From positions 303,841-367,840 of the forward strand of contig NZ_FNCC01000011.1 of the NCBI RefSeq assembly GCF_900100955.1: a stretch of DNA of 64,000 nucleotides. The letters are read 5' to 3'. The DNA is from Lentzea fradiae (lineage in GTDB: Bacteria; Actinomycetota; Actinomycetes; Mycobacteriales; Pseudonocardiaceae). Of this stretch, positions 50,814-60,253 are shown piece by piece. The translations under genes and the position numbers were made by a program. How positions within the stretch are numbered: position 1 is the first letter of the stretch; each line of letters starts with the position of its first letter. Under the pieces are notes generated by a model. That model saw nothing but the letters and a program-made list of their open reading frames with translations. It did no database searches and was not told the origin of the DNA.

Positions 50814-51314
50814 ATGCGTCTTCTTGCTCGGGTCGGCAGCTTGCGCGCGGTCGTCGCGGTGACCGTCGGGTTCATCGCGCTCAACATGCTTCTCGTGGTG
50901 CTGGGCAACGTCACGGACTACAGCACGAACGAGGAGTTCGTGAAGCACGTCCTCGCCATGGACACCACCTTCGGTGAAGGGCTGAAGTGGCGTGCCATCA
51001 CCAGTTCCGCGATCGTCACGGTCGTCTACGTCGCGATCATCGTGTGGGAGGCGGTCGCCGCGGTGCTGCTGACCGCCGGCACCGTCGCCTATCTCCGCGA
51101 CCGGGAGGAGACCGCGCGCCGGTTCGCCTCCGCCGGTCTGCTGATGGTGGTGGCGCTGTTCCTCGGCGGCTTCATCACGATCGGCGGCGAATGGTTCGCG
51201 ATGTGGCAGTCCAAGGACTGGAACGGCATCGGCGCCGCCCTGCGCATGGTGACCATCGCGGGCTTCGCGCTGGTCCTCGTGCACCTCAACCCGAAGCGGG
51301 CCACCGCGCCGTAG
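50814..51314 (+). CDS. DUF2165-like small membrane protein
   Basis: 166 residues with four hydrophobic helices: VVAVTVGFIALNMLLVVLGN, SAIVTVVYVAIIVWEAVAAV, LLMVVALFLGGFITIGGEWF and LRMVTIAGFALVLVHL. The motif GEWFAMWQSKDWNG between helices three and four is characteristic of DUF2165. Function unknown. Its 3' end overlaps the convergent GGDEF/EAL gene by 29 bp. Confidence 0.85.
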   Translation: MRLLARVGSLRAVVAVTVGFIALNMLLVVLGNVTDYSTNEEFVKHVLAMDTTFGEGLKWRAITSSAIVTVVYVAIIVWEAVAAVLLTAGTVAYLRDREETARRFASAGLLMVVALFLGGFITIGGEWFAMWQSKDWNGIGAALRMVTIAGFALVLVHLNPKRATAP

Positions 51315-53361
51315 GCGGGGAACCGAACACCGGCCCGACACCGGCGTCGGCGCCGAGCTCACGCCACCAGTCCCTCTGCTCGGCGTCCTCGACGGGATCG
51401 ACGACCACGATGCCACCGGCCTCGTGCACGAACCCGACGAGGTCGCCGAGCACGTGCGACACCAGCCCGTCCGGCCGCCGGGACCGTCCCCGCACCCGCA
51501 CGGCCCGCACGCCGAGCGACTTCACCAGCTCGATCTGACCGGTGGCGCCGGTGAAGTCGCGGGCACCGATGTGGATGCCCATCTCCGACAACACCTCCAG
51601 GTTGTCGGCGGCTTCGCCCTCGGTGTCCTCGAGCACGTGCACGGGGAACCCGAGCAGCAGCTTCGACGCCCGCAGCCCGGTGTCCGCGAGCACCCGCCGC
51701 ACGTCGCGCACGAGGTCGGGGCTCTTCGCCATGCTCTCGGTGAGGCACACGGCGAGGATCTCGTCGTGCTCGCACGCGGCCTCGGCGGCCCGCCGCAGCA
51801 TCCACTCGCCGAGCGGCAGCACCAGCCCGGTGTGCTCGGCCATCGCCATGCACTTGGCGTGCTCGATCAGCCCGGCGTCGCGGTGCCGCCAGTTCAGCTC
51901 GGCCTCGACGCACACGCGCTCCGACCCGTCGAGCTTCATGACGGGGCTGAACACGACCTCGATCTCCCCGCTCTCCCACGCACCGGGCATGACCGCGGCG
52001 AGCGCGAGGTCCTCCTGCTCCCGCTTGTCCAGCATGGCGTCGTGCAGCCCCCACTGCCGCCGCCCGCTGCGCTTGGCCCGCCGCAACGTCATGTCCGACG
52101 CCCGCAGCACCTCGACGGGCCGGTCACCGGAGTGCAGCCGCGGCAACACCCCGATCGTCGCCGACACCGCCACCCCGTGCTCCCCGAAGTAGACGGGCTC
52201 CGCCAGCTCGTGCTCGATCATCCGGATCGTCGTGTCGACGTCCGGCGTCTCGGGCCCGTTCTCGACGAGCACGGCGAACTCGTCCCCTTCGAGCCGCGCC
52301 ACCATCGCCTTCTCGGTGGAGAACACGGCGTTCAACCGCTCGGCCACGAGCCGCAGCACCTTGTCCCCGATCTCCCGCCCGAGCCCGTCCGTGATCACGG
52401 CGAACGCGTCGAGGTCCAGGTGGTACAACGTCACCCCGTGCTCGATGTCGCTGTGCAGCAACGACTCCAGCCGCGTGGTGAGGTACTGCCGGTTGGGCAG
52501 CCCGGTCAGCGCGTCGTGCAACGACTGGTACTGCAACCGCCCGCCGAGCAACGTGAGCTGGCTGTCGTCGTCGATCATCAACACGTACCGCCGCGGGTTG
52601 TCCTCCGCGTCCTTCTGCACGGTCGCCGCGAGCAACACCCGGAAGTGCTCCCCGTCCCGGTCGATCAACCGTGGCCGCTCCTCCACCCGCCGCATCCGCC
52701 CGTACCGCAAACTCGCGAGGGCGTCGTTGACGAGCGGAAGGTCGGCAGGCGCGATCAGGTCCGACAACGTCATCCCGGCAACGTCGTCCCGCCGCAAAAT
52801 GGTGCACAGCGCGTCATTCGCCCGTTCGAGCGCACCATCGAGACTGACCATCGCGATTCCGGTGGACGAGTGCCGGAAGATGTCCTCGAACCGCTCCTCA
52901 CTGGCTTGCAGATCGAGCTGCACAGCCCGGTTGGCCCGCAGCAGCGCCTGACTGACGCTTTCCTGCTGTTCCAACACAAACGCCTGAATAGCAGCTGTGT
53001 ACGCAGCCGAAACCGCCCCGATCACCAACGCGGCGGTCCGCGCGTCGGCGCCCTCCTGAACGATGAACTCGGCCAGCACCTCCACCGACCGGGAGAGGCT
53101 CTCGGCCCCCACGCAGTGGATCTCCACCAACCGCGTCCCGACAACGGAGGCCACCGCCGCATCTCCGGCTACAGCCTCGGCGACGACGTTCAGCAGCTCA
53201 CACAACTCTTCGGTGAGCTTGGCGGCGGACAGCGGAATGTAGGCAGTCCGGCCGACCTTCACAGCCCAGTCGTGCGCCAGTTCGTCACGCCCCTTGGGGC
53301 GCGACGGTCCCGCGTCGTCCTGGCTCGGCAAATCGATCCACCTGACCTGCTCGGCGAGCAA
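51286..53361 (-). CDS. PAS-GGDEF protein with degenerate EAL domain
   Basis: 691 residues, cytoplasmic. An N-terminal helical RsbRD-like region (about 25-150) is followed by a PAS domain (about 157-265, FEDIFRHSSTGIAMVSLDGAL), a GGDEF domain with DALTGLPNRQYL and RLEGDEFAVLV (EGDEF, 358-362), and an EAL-type domain. In the latter the signature reads VEAELNWRH instead of EALxRW, and the metal-binding DDFGxG has become ARDFTGATG with LKxD missing. It is thus probably a diguanylate cyclase, or a c-di-GMP binding protein, without phosphodiesterase activity. The frame begins at a TTG; no strong ribosome site is seen, so the exact start is open. Confidence 0.88.
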   Translation of the reverse strand: MLAEQVRWIDLPSQDDAGPSRPKGRDELAHDWAVKVGRTAYIPLSAAKLTEELCELLNVVAEAVAGDAAVASVVGTRLVEIHCVGAESLSRSVEVLAEFIVQEGADARTAALVIGAVSAAYTAAIQAFVLEQQESVSQALLRANRAVQLDLQASEERFEDIFRHSSTGIAMVSLDGALERANDALCTILRRDDVAGMTLSDLIAPADLPLVNDALASLRYGRMRRVEERPRLIDRDGEHFRVLLAATVQKDAEDNPRRYVLMIDDDSQLTLLGGRLQYQSLHDALTGLPNRQYLTTRLESLLHSDIEHGVTLYHLDLDAFAVITDGLGREIGDKVLRLVAERLNAVFSTEKAMVARLEGDEFAVLVENGPETPDVDTTIRMIEHELAEPVYFGEHGVAVSATIGVLPRLHSGDRPVEVLRASDMTLRRAKRSGRRQWGLHDAMLDKREQEDLALAAVMPGAWESGEIEVVFSPVMKLDGSERVCVEAELNWRHRDAGLIEHAKCMAMAEHTGLVLPLGEWMLRRAAEAACEHDEILAVCLTESMAKSPDLVRDVRRVLADTGLRASKLLLGFPVHVLEDTEGEAADNLEVLSEMGIHIGARDFTGATGQIELVKSLGVRAVRVRGRSRRPDGLVSHVLGDLVGFVHEAGGIVVVDPVEDAEQRDWWRELGADAGVGPVFGSPPTARWPASG

Positions 53362-53581
53362 CGGTGAGGAAGCCTACCGTCAGCAAACCACACCGCCCCA
53401 ATGCGCGACTGCGTTCCCTCCATCGGGCGTACTGAAATCGCCGACGGTTACCGCCTTTATCCCCTCAATCGGAGCAATTTCGCGCAGAAAAGGCGCAACC
53501 CGGATCCCTTCTTTCGGCCGAAGTGAGAACCGTGTCACAGATCCGACGAGCCAGGCAGGACACCGGAGGACGGTCCACCGA

Positions 53582-55897
53582 TCAAGACGCCACGATGTGC
53601 CGCAACTGGGCCAGCAAATCCGACCGGGACGTGGACCCCAGCCGCTGCCGCATCCGGGCCATGTGGTGCTCGACAGTCTTGGCGGAGATGAACAACCGGT
53701 CCCCCACCTGCTTGTACGTCATCCCCTCCAGCACCAGCCGAGCCACCTCCCGCTCCCGGTCACTCAACTTCCCGGCGTCCTCGGCGACGACGACGTCCCC
53801 GACCACCCGCCGAGCGGACACAGCCCGCCCCTGCAACAACCGGGCACAGTCGAGCAACCGGACCATCGCCTGCCGATCGGACGTCCGGATGGCAGCCTGC
53901 CCAGCGAGCCGGGAGGCGTCCCACCACAACCCGACGGCATGCAGCCCCCGGGCAGTCTCCTCAACCCGGTCCGCGTCGACCTTCCCGGCGACAACATCCA
54001 GCCAGCACTCGGCGGCCGCGGACACAACCGAGCAGTACCGGCTGCGATCCCGGTTCAACGCCAACGCAGCGGCATGCTCCTCGGCAAGCCCGGTGTTCTC
54101 ATCGATGATCGCCGCGTGCAACAAGCTCCAATGCAGCTGAGTGGTCCACAACGGCGGATCCCCCAGCGACCGCAACAACCCACGAGCCTGCGCGAGGTGC
54201 GGCGCCAGCCGTTCCTGATCCCTCAACCGAGCCGCGGCAGCAGCGAACTCCCCAAGGGGCAACAGACTGAACAGGTCGACAGGATGCCGCAACACGGCTT
54301 CGCAAGCCTGCTCCCACGTCCGCCGCAAGGTGGCCAGGTCGGAGTTCCGCCGAGCCACCCCGACCTCCAGAGCCACGGCGAAGATCCAGTCACGAGGCTC
54401 GAAAGCCCCGCGCAGAGCCATCAACGCCTCACGAGCCACGGCGAGATTGCCCCGCAGCATGTGCAGCCAAGCCTGCAACAACCGGTGCCGCACGGACATC
54501 AGCACGCCACCGGTCCCGGTCTCCACGGCCCGGTCCAGCACCGACTCGGCGACGTTCGGCTCACCGCAGTGCACGGCCACCAGGGCGGCCAACGCGGCCG
54601 GGCTGTCCGGTAGCAACACCGCCCCACCGGCCGGTTCCAGCATCGACGACGCACGGACCAAAGTGGACAGTGCGGCCGTCTCCGCTCCGGAGACCGACTG
54701 CGACACACCTTGCAGCATCAGCGAAGCGGCCCCGCCCAGCATCGTGGGCGGCTGCGGCGGAACCTCCTCGAACCGATGGCCGGTGCCGATCAGCCCGATG
54801 CCCGCGAACGCGGCGGCGTACGGAGTGGCCGCCCACCGGAACAACTCGGTGCTGCGAGCCAGCTGCCCGCGATGCGCCAAAGCGACAGCCGCCACTTCGG
54901 CAGCGGTACGCCGATAGGACGAGTCGGCCGAGCCGATCACCTGGTCGGCGAGCCGCAACGCCCCGTCCAGATCGCCCGCCATCGCCGCCGCGGTCGCCCA
55001 GGACGCGGCGGTCTCACCGGAAGGCGCCCCGCCACCGGTGGACGCCTGGAACAGCCGGGCGGCCAGGGCCGGGTCGGACGGCAACGCCTCGCGGGCCGCG
55101 GCGGCGAACACGGGACCGCCGATACCGGTGTCCAGCAACGGGCGGACGAGCTCCAGCACCGGACCGCCGCGTTCCAGTTGCAGCTGCGCGAGCTTCTGCC
55201 GCACCGCGATCCGGCGTTCGGTGCGGGTCAGCGCGCCGACCGCCCGGTGCGCCAGGGGCAGCAGGGTGCCGTCCTCGGCGAGCAGGCCGGTGGCGCGGGC
55301 GGCTTCGATGATGTCGCTGACCTCGTCGAAGTCCTTGTCCAGCAACGCGGACAGCAGGTCCAGGCGCTGGGCGGCGCCCGCTTCCGCGGCCAGCAGGAAC
55401 TTCTGCAGGCCGGGGTCCAGCCAGTCGAGCTCGGCGCGGAAGGCGGCGAGCACCTCCGCGGGGACCTCGGTCACGGCGCCGAGCCGTTCGACGTAGCCGG
55501 GCACGCCGCCGGTCTGGCCGAAGACGAAGTCCACCACCGGTTTCGGCGCGTGCAGGAACTCGCGGACCTGGTCACGGGTGAACGGCGCCAGCGGCACGAC
55601 CACCGCGCCGCGGGTCAGGTCGGCCAGCGCGGCACGGCGGGGCCACGGGCGGTGGGCGAGCACCAGCAGGGGTTCGGTGGCCAGCTCGGCCAGTGCCGCG
55701 TCGTCCAGCAGGTGCGCGTCGTCCACCACGCGCACGGCGGGGTTGGTGATCTCCGCGAGCAGCGCTGTCTTGCCGTGACCGCCCGGTGCCGCGACGACGA
55801 CTCTCAGGCTCGTGCCCACCGCGGCGTCGTTGACCCGGTCGAGAACACCTCGCACGGAGTCGTCCAGCACCAGCCTGGCTCGCGTGGTCACGCTCAA
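53582..55897 (-). CDS. LuxR-type ATPase regulator, IniR-like
   Basis: 771 residues. An N-terminal AAA/STAND-like ATPase with Walker A VVVAAPGGHGKTALLAE (about 33-49) and RVVDDAHLLDD as Walker B is followed by a long helical TPR-like region (about 240-690). The C-terminal LuxR HTH is KLSDREREVARLVLEGMTYKQVGDRLFISAKTVEHH. Mycobacterial IniR, encoded divergently from iniBAC, has this architecture and controls iniBAC in response to cell-wall antibiotics. Here the gene lies in the same divergent position, in operon with an Hsp70-like gene by an ATGA overlap. The 220-bp region before its neighbour at 53361 holds no gene I recognise. Confidence 0.85.
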   Translation of the reverse strand: MSVTTRARLVLDDSVRGVLDRVNDAAVGTSLRVVVAAPGGHGKTALLAEITNPAVRVVDDAHLLDDAALAELATEPLLVLAHRPWPRRAALADLTRGAVVVPLAPFTRDQVREFLHAPKPVVDFVFGQTGGVPGYVERLGAVTEVPAEVLAAFRAELDWLDPGLQKFLLAAEAGAAQRLDLLSALLDKDFDEVSDIIEAARATGLLAEDGTLLPLAHRAVGALTRTERRIAVRQKLAQLQLERGGPVLELVRPLLDTGIGGPVFAAAAREALPSDPALAARLFQASTGGGAPSGETAASWATAAAMAGDLDGALRLADQVIGSADSSYRRTAAEVAAVALAHRGQLARSTELFRWAATPYAAAFAGIGLIGTGHRFEEVPPQPPTMLGGAASLMLQGVSQSVSGAETAALSTLVRASSMLEPAGGAVLLPDSPAALAALVAVHCGEPNVAESVLDRAVETGTGGVLMSVRHRLLQAWLHMLRGNLAVAREALMALRGAFEPRDWIFAVALEVGVARRNSDLATLRRTWEQACEAVLRHPVDLFSLLPLGEFAAAAARLRDQERLAPHLAQARGLLRSLGDPPLWTTQLHWSLLHAAIIDENTGLAEEHAAALALNRDRSRYCSVVSAAAECWLDVVAGKVDADRVEETARGLHAVGLWWDASRLAGQAAIRTSDRQAMVRLLDCARLLQGRAVSARRVVGDVVVAEDAGKLSDREREVARLVLEGMTYKQVGDRLFISAKTVEHHMARMRQRLGSTSRSDLLAQLRHIVAS

Positions 55898-57117
55898 CGG
55901 CCGTCCTCATCGTCGTCTCGGGAGTCGGAGCGGGAACGGCGCCCGCCGGGTTTCAGCGCGATCGCCATGCGCCTCACCCGCCTCGGCGGCAGCTCCAGCG
56001 GGGGCACGTCCACCGGCGGGCGGGGCGGTGGCGTGGTGAACTCGTCGTCGTCCGGTCGCTCGACCTCGCCGACCGGGAACCGCAGCGACGCCTCGCGGGT
56101 GTGCACCAGCACGGACGTGTCGAGCGGTTCGGGTTCGCTTTCGGGGCCCAGCACCACGAGCCGCGCGGCGAGGGCGGCGCCCTTGGCCACCGAGTGCTCG
56201 GGGGCGGCCTCGCCCAGGACCCGGCAGTCGACCGACGCGGACAGCGCGTCGCCGATCACGGTCAGCCGGCACGCACCGCCGGCCAGCAGCACCGCGTCGG
56301 GCTGCGCGGGGCCGAGCGCGCGCAGGAACGTGGCGACCAGGTGGTCGACGGACGGGCGGATCTCCTCGACGAAGTCGTCGCGGCCGATCTCCACGCCCCC
56401 GACCACCACCGGCTGGCCGGGCGCGGGCCGGGCGAGCGCCCGTTTCGCCGCCTCGCACTCGACGGCGGACACCGAGGCGTCCGCGCCGAGCCGCCCGCGC
56501 ACCAGGGCGAGCAGCAGGTCGTCGAAGTCGGCGCCGGTGTGGTGGTCGACGCCCTCGACGTGGTTGAGCAGCTCGAACGTCCGGTGCTGCGTGCGCTTCA
56601 CGACCGACGCCGAGAACGCGTGGCTGCCGAGCGAGAACACCGCCAGCTTCGCGCCGGGCAGCACGCGGGACCGGGCGGCGTGGTTCTCCGCGGCGGCCAG
56701 CGGCTCCGGCACGAGCGTCACGTCGTGGACGCCGACGGCGCGCAGGGCCGTGTGGAGCTGCCCGCGGCGATAGGGGCCCCACCCGGCCGGGTGAGTCACG
56801 GCCACGTGCCGGGGCTGTTCACCCTTGCGGGTGGCGACCTCGCCGATCACCCACATGACCAGCAACGCGGTCAGCTCCTCGGCGGAGCACGTCTCCGGCC
56901 CCAGCGACAGCGGCACGTCGTCGCCGATCCTGCGGGCGAAGCCGGTGGCCGTCCAGCCCGCGGGACCGGGCTCGCCGACCGTGAACGTCCCGGCCTCGGT
57001 GAGCTGCAGCACCGACGGGACCACGAGGGCGACCTCGGCGTCCCCGCCGCCGTCGAGACGGCACGCGGCAGCCGTCGTGCGGGTGGTCCCGGCATCGACT
57101 CCGAGTACGTATGGCAC
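55894..57117 (-). CDS. Hsp70-like actin-fold protein of the ini locus
   Basis: 407 residues with only the nucleotide-binding half of Hsp70. Phosphate loop VLGVDAGTTRTTAAACRLD at the N terminus; VAVTHPAGWGPYRRGQL, VPEPLAAAENHAARS and VLLAGGACRLTVIGDAL mark the connect and adenosine regions. There is no substrate-binding beta-sandwich: the tail is Pro-rich and then basic and acidic (GGRRSRSDSRDDDEDGR). A cytoplasmic ATPase switch or scaffold is likely. It is cotranscribed with the IniR-like gene and divergent from iniB, a link not found in the mycobacterial ini locus as I know it. Confidence 0.85.
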   Translation of the reverse strand: MPYVLGVDAGTTRTTAAACRLDGGGDAEVALVVPSVLQLTEAGTFTVGEPGPAGWTATGFARRIGDDVPLSLGPETCSAEELTALLVMWVIGEVATRKGEQPRHVAVTHPAGWGPYRRGQLHTALRAVGVHDVTLVPEPLAAAENHAARSRVLPGAKLAVFSLGSHAFSASVVKRTQHRTFELLNHVEGVDHHTGADFDDLLLALVRGRLGADASVSAVECEAAKRALARPAPGQPVVVGGVEIGRDDFVEEIRPSVDHLVATFLRALGPAQPDAVLLAGGACRLTVIGDALSASVDCRVLGEAAPEHSVAKGAALAARLVVLGPESEPEPLDTSVLVHTREASLRFPVGEVERPDDDEFTTPPPRPPVDVPPLELPPRRVRRMAIALKPGGRRSRSDSRDDDEDGR

Positions 57118-57193
57118 GTCTCTTCCTCACCTGTTCGCAGCAGCGACCAGTACCTACCGGGTGAACGAGAGACACTCAAGCGTCGCCCCTAAT

Positions 57194-57203
57194 CCCCTAG
57201 GGG
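57194..57203. promoter_or_regulatory. CCCCTAGGGG palindrome in the ini divergent promoter
   Basis: A perfect 10-bp palindrome in the 213-bp region between the Hsp70-like gene and iniB. LuxR/NarL-type regulators of actinomycetes can bind CCTAGGG-like dyads, so it is a candidate IniR site. The remainder of the region shows no further repeat I trust. Confidence 0.4.
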
Positions 57204-57330
57204 CTCAACGAGCGTCACCCAGTCAGGGAACGGGGATGGACTGGGCGTGATCCCCGATGCCGGGGGCGACCGGCTCTCCTAGCTTTCAGCCATCACCGAA
57301 CACCCCGTGCCTCACCAGGAGTTCCCTCTG

Positions 57331-58239
57331 ATGATCCAGCCCAGCACGCTCCACGACTTCGTGCTCAACCTGCTCAGCGACCCGTCCCTCAAGGCCGCGT
57401 TCGCCGCCGACGCTCAGGGCACCCTGGAGCAGGCCGGGCTCGCGGACATCACCGCCGTTGACGTCCAGGAAGTCATCCCGCTGGTCATCGACCTGCTCCC
57501 GGAGACCCCCGCGGGCCTGCCCGCCCTCGAGGGCGTCTACTTCGACGGAGTCGCGGAGGACGTTCTGGCGGAGGGGCCGCTCGGCGCCATCAGCCAGCTG
57601 CAGGCCGTCGCGTCGCAGCTGACCTCGTCGGGTCTGTCCCTCGACAACCTCACCACCTCCTCGGCCGGCCTCCTCGCCGTCGACGAGAGCGGTCTCACCG
57701 TGTGGGCCGGCACCAACACCGCCGACGTCTACGGTGCCGGTGCCGTCAAGGTCGACGGTGACTTCTCCGCCGTCAACGACGTGACCTCGGTCCTCGACCA
57801 GACCGCGTCCCCGGTCACCGGCACCGTCCTCGACGTGGCCGACACCGCCACCGCGACCGTCGGAGCGCCCGTCGCGGGCGTCGCCTCCGCCGTTCCCGGT
57901 GCCGACGGCGTCCTCGGCCACCTGGGCGGCGTGACCGGCCTGGCCCACGACGCGCTGGGCGTGCTCGGCGGCGGCGACGCGGGCCTCGGCGTCCTCGGCG
58001 TCTCCGGCCTGGACAGCATCTCCCAGGGCGACATCGGCGTGAAGACCGACGACACCCTCGGCCAGGTCCAGCACACCGCGTCGGGCGTCCTCGACACCGC
58101 GACCGGCCTGACCGGCTCCGCCACCGGCCTGCTGGGCGACACCGCCGGGGTCGGCAACGTCCTCGGCACCGTCACCGACGTGACGAGCAACGTCCCGGTC
58201 GTCGGTCACGGTCTCGACCTGGGTGGTCTGCTCGGCTGA
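57331..58239 (+). CDS. iniB: IniB-like protein
   Basis: 302 residues from the ATG at 57331 (GGAG 9 bases upstream). The N-terminal domain MIQPSTLHDFVLNLLSDPSLKAAFAADAQGTLEQAGL is the conserved IniB N-terminal region. The remainder (about 85-302) is low-complexity, rich in Gly, Ala, Val, Thr and Asp, with recurring G-V-L-G and T-G-S-A-T-G-L-L motifs, as in the glycine-rich mycobacterial IniB. No signal peptide is visible. First gene of the plus-strand ini operon; a hairpin follows before iniA. Its molecular function is unknown. Confidence 0.85.
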   Translation: MIQPSTLHDFVLNLLSDPSLKAAFAADAQGTLEQAGLADITAVDVQEVIPLVIDLLPETPAGLPALEGVYFDGVAEDVLAEGPLGAISQLQAVASQLTSSGLSLDNLTTSSAGLLAVDESGLTVWAGTNTADVYGAGAVKVDGDFSAVNDVTSVLDQTASPVTGTVLDVADTATATVGAPVAGVASAVPGADGVLGHLGGVTGLAHDALGVLGGGDAGLGVLGVSGLDSISQGDIGVKTDDTLGQVQHTASGVLDTATGLTGSATGLLGDTAGVGNVLGTVTDVTSNVPVVGHGLDLGGLLG

Positions 58240-58254
58240 GCCGGCACCCCACCG

Positions 58255-58291
58255 CGAACCGGCCCTGTCGCACCTGGACGGGGCCGGTTCG
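58255..58291 (+). terminator. Hairpin between iniB and iniA
   Basis: An 11-bp perfect stem (CGAACCGGCCC / GGGCCGGTTCG) with a 15-base loop, 16 bp after iniB. Without a T-run it may attenuate read-through, giving more IniB than IniA. Confidence 0.6.
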
Positions 58292-58408
58292 GCGTCTCCG
58301 GACGGACTCCAAACGACCACGAGGGGTGACGGGTTCGGTGAGAAACGTCACCGCGCACTCCGAACAGGCCAGGTCTGACCGGCTGAGACCGTCCGGACGT
58401 TCGAGGGT

Positions 58409-58426
58409 TTCACCCAAGGGGGTGAA
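58409..58426 (+). promoter_or_regulatory. Small hairpin over the iniA ribosome binding site
   Basis: TTCACCC AAGG GGGTGAA: 7-bp arms ending 9 bases before the iniA ATG at 58436. The purine-rich right arm GGGGGTGA is the only Shine-Dalgarno-like stretch, so the stem could hide it. Confidence 0.4.
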
Positions 58427-58435
58427 CACGGCACT

Positions 58436-60253
58436 ATGAGCCAGGTGATGGCACCGCCCTGGCTCGACGTGCTCGACGAGACGATCGGGGCCTGCGTCAC
58501 GCACCGGAGGCCCGATCTGGAGGCCCGGCTGCGCGAGAAGCGGGCACAGCAGCTCGACCCCAAGCTGCGCGTCCTCGTCGTCGGCGAGTCGAAACAAGGA
58601 AAGAGTCAGCTGGTCAACGCGCTGCTCAACGCGCCGGTCTGCGCGGTGGGCGACGACGTCACGACGACCGTGCCGACCTACGTCCAGCACGCCGAGACGC
58701 CCTCGGCGGCGCTGGTCCGCAACGCGTCCGCGAACGGCTCGATCTTCCACACGCCGACCGAGCGCATCGCCGTCCCGATCGAGCAGGTGACGAGGCAGGC
58801 GAGCGCCCAGTCGCAGCACGTCGTGCGCGCCGAGATCGGCATCCCCCGCGCGCTGCTCGACAACGGGCTGGTCCTGATCGACACCCCCGGCGTCGGCGAC
58901 ACCCGCTCCGCGCACACCGCGGGCACGTTCGCCACGCTCATCCAGGCCGACGCCGTGCTGCTGGTCTCTGACGCCACCGGCGAGCTGACGACGGCGGAGA
59001 TGGCGCTGCTCAAGAAGGTCATGGAGGCGTGCCCGAACGTCACGGTCGTCGTCACCAAGATCGACCTCGTGCCGAGCTGGCGGGCCGTGGTGGAGCGCAA
59101 CAGGGCCCTGCTGGCCCGCGCGGGCGTCCCCGCGAAGCTGATCCCGGTGTCGTCCGCGCTGCGGCTGCGCGCCGCGAAGACCGGTGACCAGCGGCTCAAC
59201 ACCGAGTCGGGGTTCCCGGAGCTGCTGGCGTGCGTGCAGCGCGACATCGTCGCCTCCGCCGACCTGCTGGCCCGCCGCGCCGTCGCCGTCGTCGCGTCGA
59301 GCGCGATCACCCAGCTCGTCACGCCGTTGCGCGAGGAGCTGACGGCCCACGACTCGTCGCACACGAGCGCGACGATCTCCACGTTGCAGGAGGCGCAGCG
59401 GCGCGTCGACGAGCTGCGCCGCCGCTCCGCGCGCTGGCAGAACGTGCTGAACGACGAGATGGCCGACCTGATCTCCGATGTCGAGTACGACCTGCGCGAC
59501 AGGACGCGCCGGATCCTGCGCGAGGTCGAGAAGACCTACGACGAGGCCGACCCGGCGATCGGCTGGGAGAAGTTCGAGCAGTGGCTGGAGGACAACCTCA
59601 ACGAGGCCGCCACCACGAACTTCGCCTGGCTGATGGAACGCGCGGAGTGGGTGGCCGCGAAGGTCGCGCGGAACTTCCCCGTCTACCGCGAGGACCTGAT
59701 CCCCGGTTCGGTGCTGCCCGACGACCTGCTGGAGCCCGCGAGCAAGCTGGAGAAGCCGAAGATCGAGCCGTTCTCGGTGCCGCAGAAGGTCTTCACGGGT
59801 CTGCGCGGCTCCTACGGCGGCGTGCTGATGTTCGGCCTGGTGACCTCGCTCGCCGGGATGCCGCTGATCAACGTGATCTCGCTCGGCGCGGGCGCGCTGT
59901 TCGGCGGCAAGTCCATCATGGACGAGAGCGACCAGCGGCTGAAGCGCCGCCAGGCCGCGGCCAAGGCCGCCGCCCAGCGGCACGTCGACGACTTCTTCGT
60001 GAAGGCGTCCAAGGACGTCCGCGACTCGGGGCGGCAGATCCAGCGCTCGCTGCGCAACCACTTCAGCACGCTCGCCGAGGAGCTGCAGGAGACGCTGATG
60101 GAGTCGGCCCGCAGCGCGAAGCGCGCGGTCCAGGACGACCAGACCGAACGCGAGCGCCGGATGCGGGAGGGCCGCAAGGAGCTCGACAAGCTCGTCACGC
60201 TGTACAAGCGGGTGCAGGCGCTCGGGGGCCCCACGATGGAGCTCTCCGCGTGA
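58436..60253 (+). CDS. iniA: IniA-like bacterial dynamin GTPase
   Basis: 605 residues. GTPase motifs: P-loop VVGESKQGKSQLVNALL (50-57), G2 threonines in DDVTTTVPTY, G3 LIDTPGVGD (149-154), G4 VVTKIDLVP (207-210). A helical stalk (about 270-420) and a hydrophobic paddle-like segment (about 460-500: VLMFGLVTSLAGMPLINVISLGAGALFGG) follow, then a long coiled C-terminal part. Mycobacterial IniA is a dynamin-like protein that helps maintain membranes under cell-wall drug stress. It is coupled by GTGA to iniC. Confidence 0.9.
   Translation: MSQVMAPPWLDVLDETIGACVTHRRPDLEARLREKRAQQLDPKLRVLVVGESKQGKSQLVNALLNAPVCAVGDDVTTTVPTYVQHAETPSAALVRNASANGSIFHTPTERIAVPIEQVTRQASAQSQHVVRAEIGIPRALLDNGLVLIDTPGVGDTRSAHTAGTFATLIQADAVLLVSDATGELTTAEMALLKKVMEACPNVTVVVTKIDLVPSWRAVVERNRALLARAGVPAKLIPVSSALRLRAAKTGDQRLNTESGFPELLACVQRDIVASADLLARRAVAVVASSAITQLVTPLREELTAHDSSHTSATISTLQEAQRRVDELRRRSARWQNVLNDEMADLISDVEYDLRDRTRRILREVEKTYDEADPAIGWEKFEQWLEDNLNEAATTNFAWLMERAEWVAAKVARNFPVYREDLIPGSVLPDDLLEPASKLEKPKIEPFSVPQKVFTGLRGSYGGVLMFGLVTSLAGMPLINVISLGAGALFGGKSIMDESDQRLKRRQAAAKAAAQRHVDDFFVKASKDVRDSGRQIQRSLRNHFSTLAEELQETLMESARSAKRAVQDDQTERERRMREGRKELDKLVTLYKRVQALGGPTMELSA

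Noticed and set aside
58255..58426. A riboswitch before iniA
   Set aside because: The two hairpins lack a conserved ligand-binding core that I could recognise; simple attenuation or ribosome-site masking is enough.
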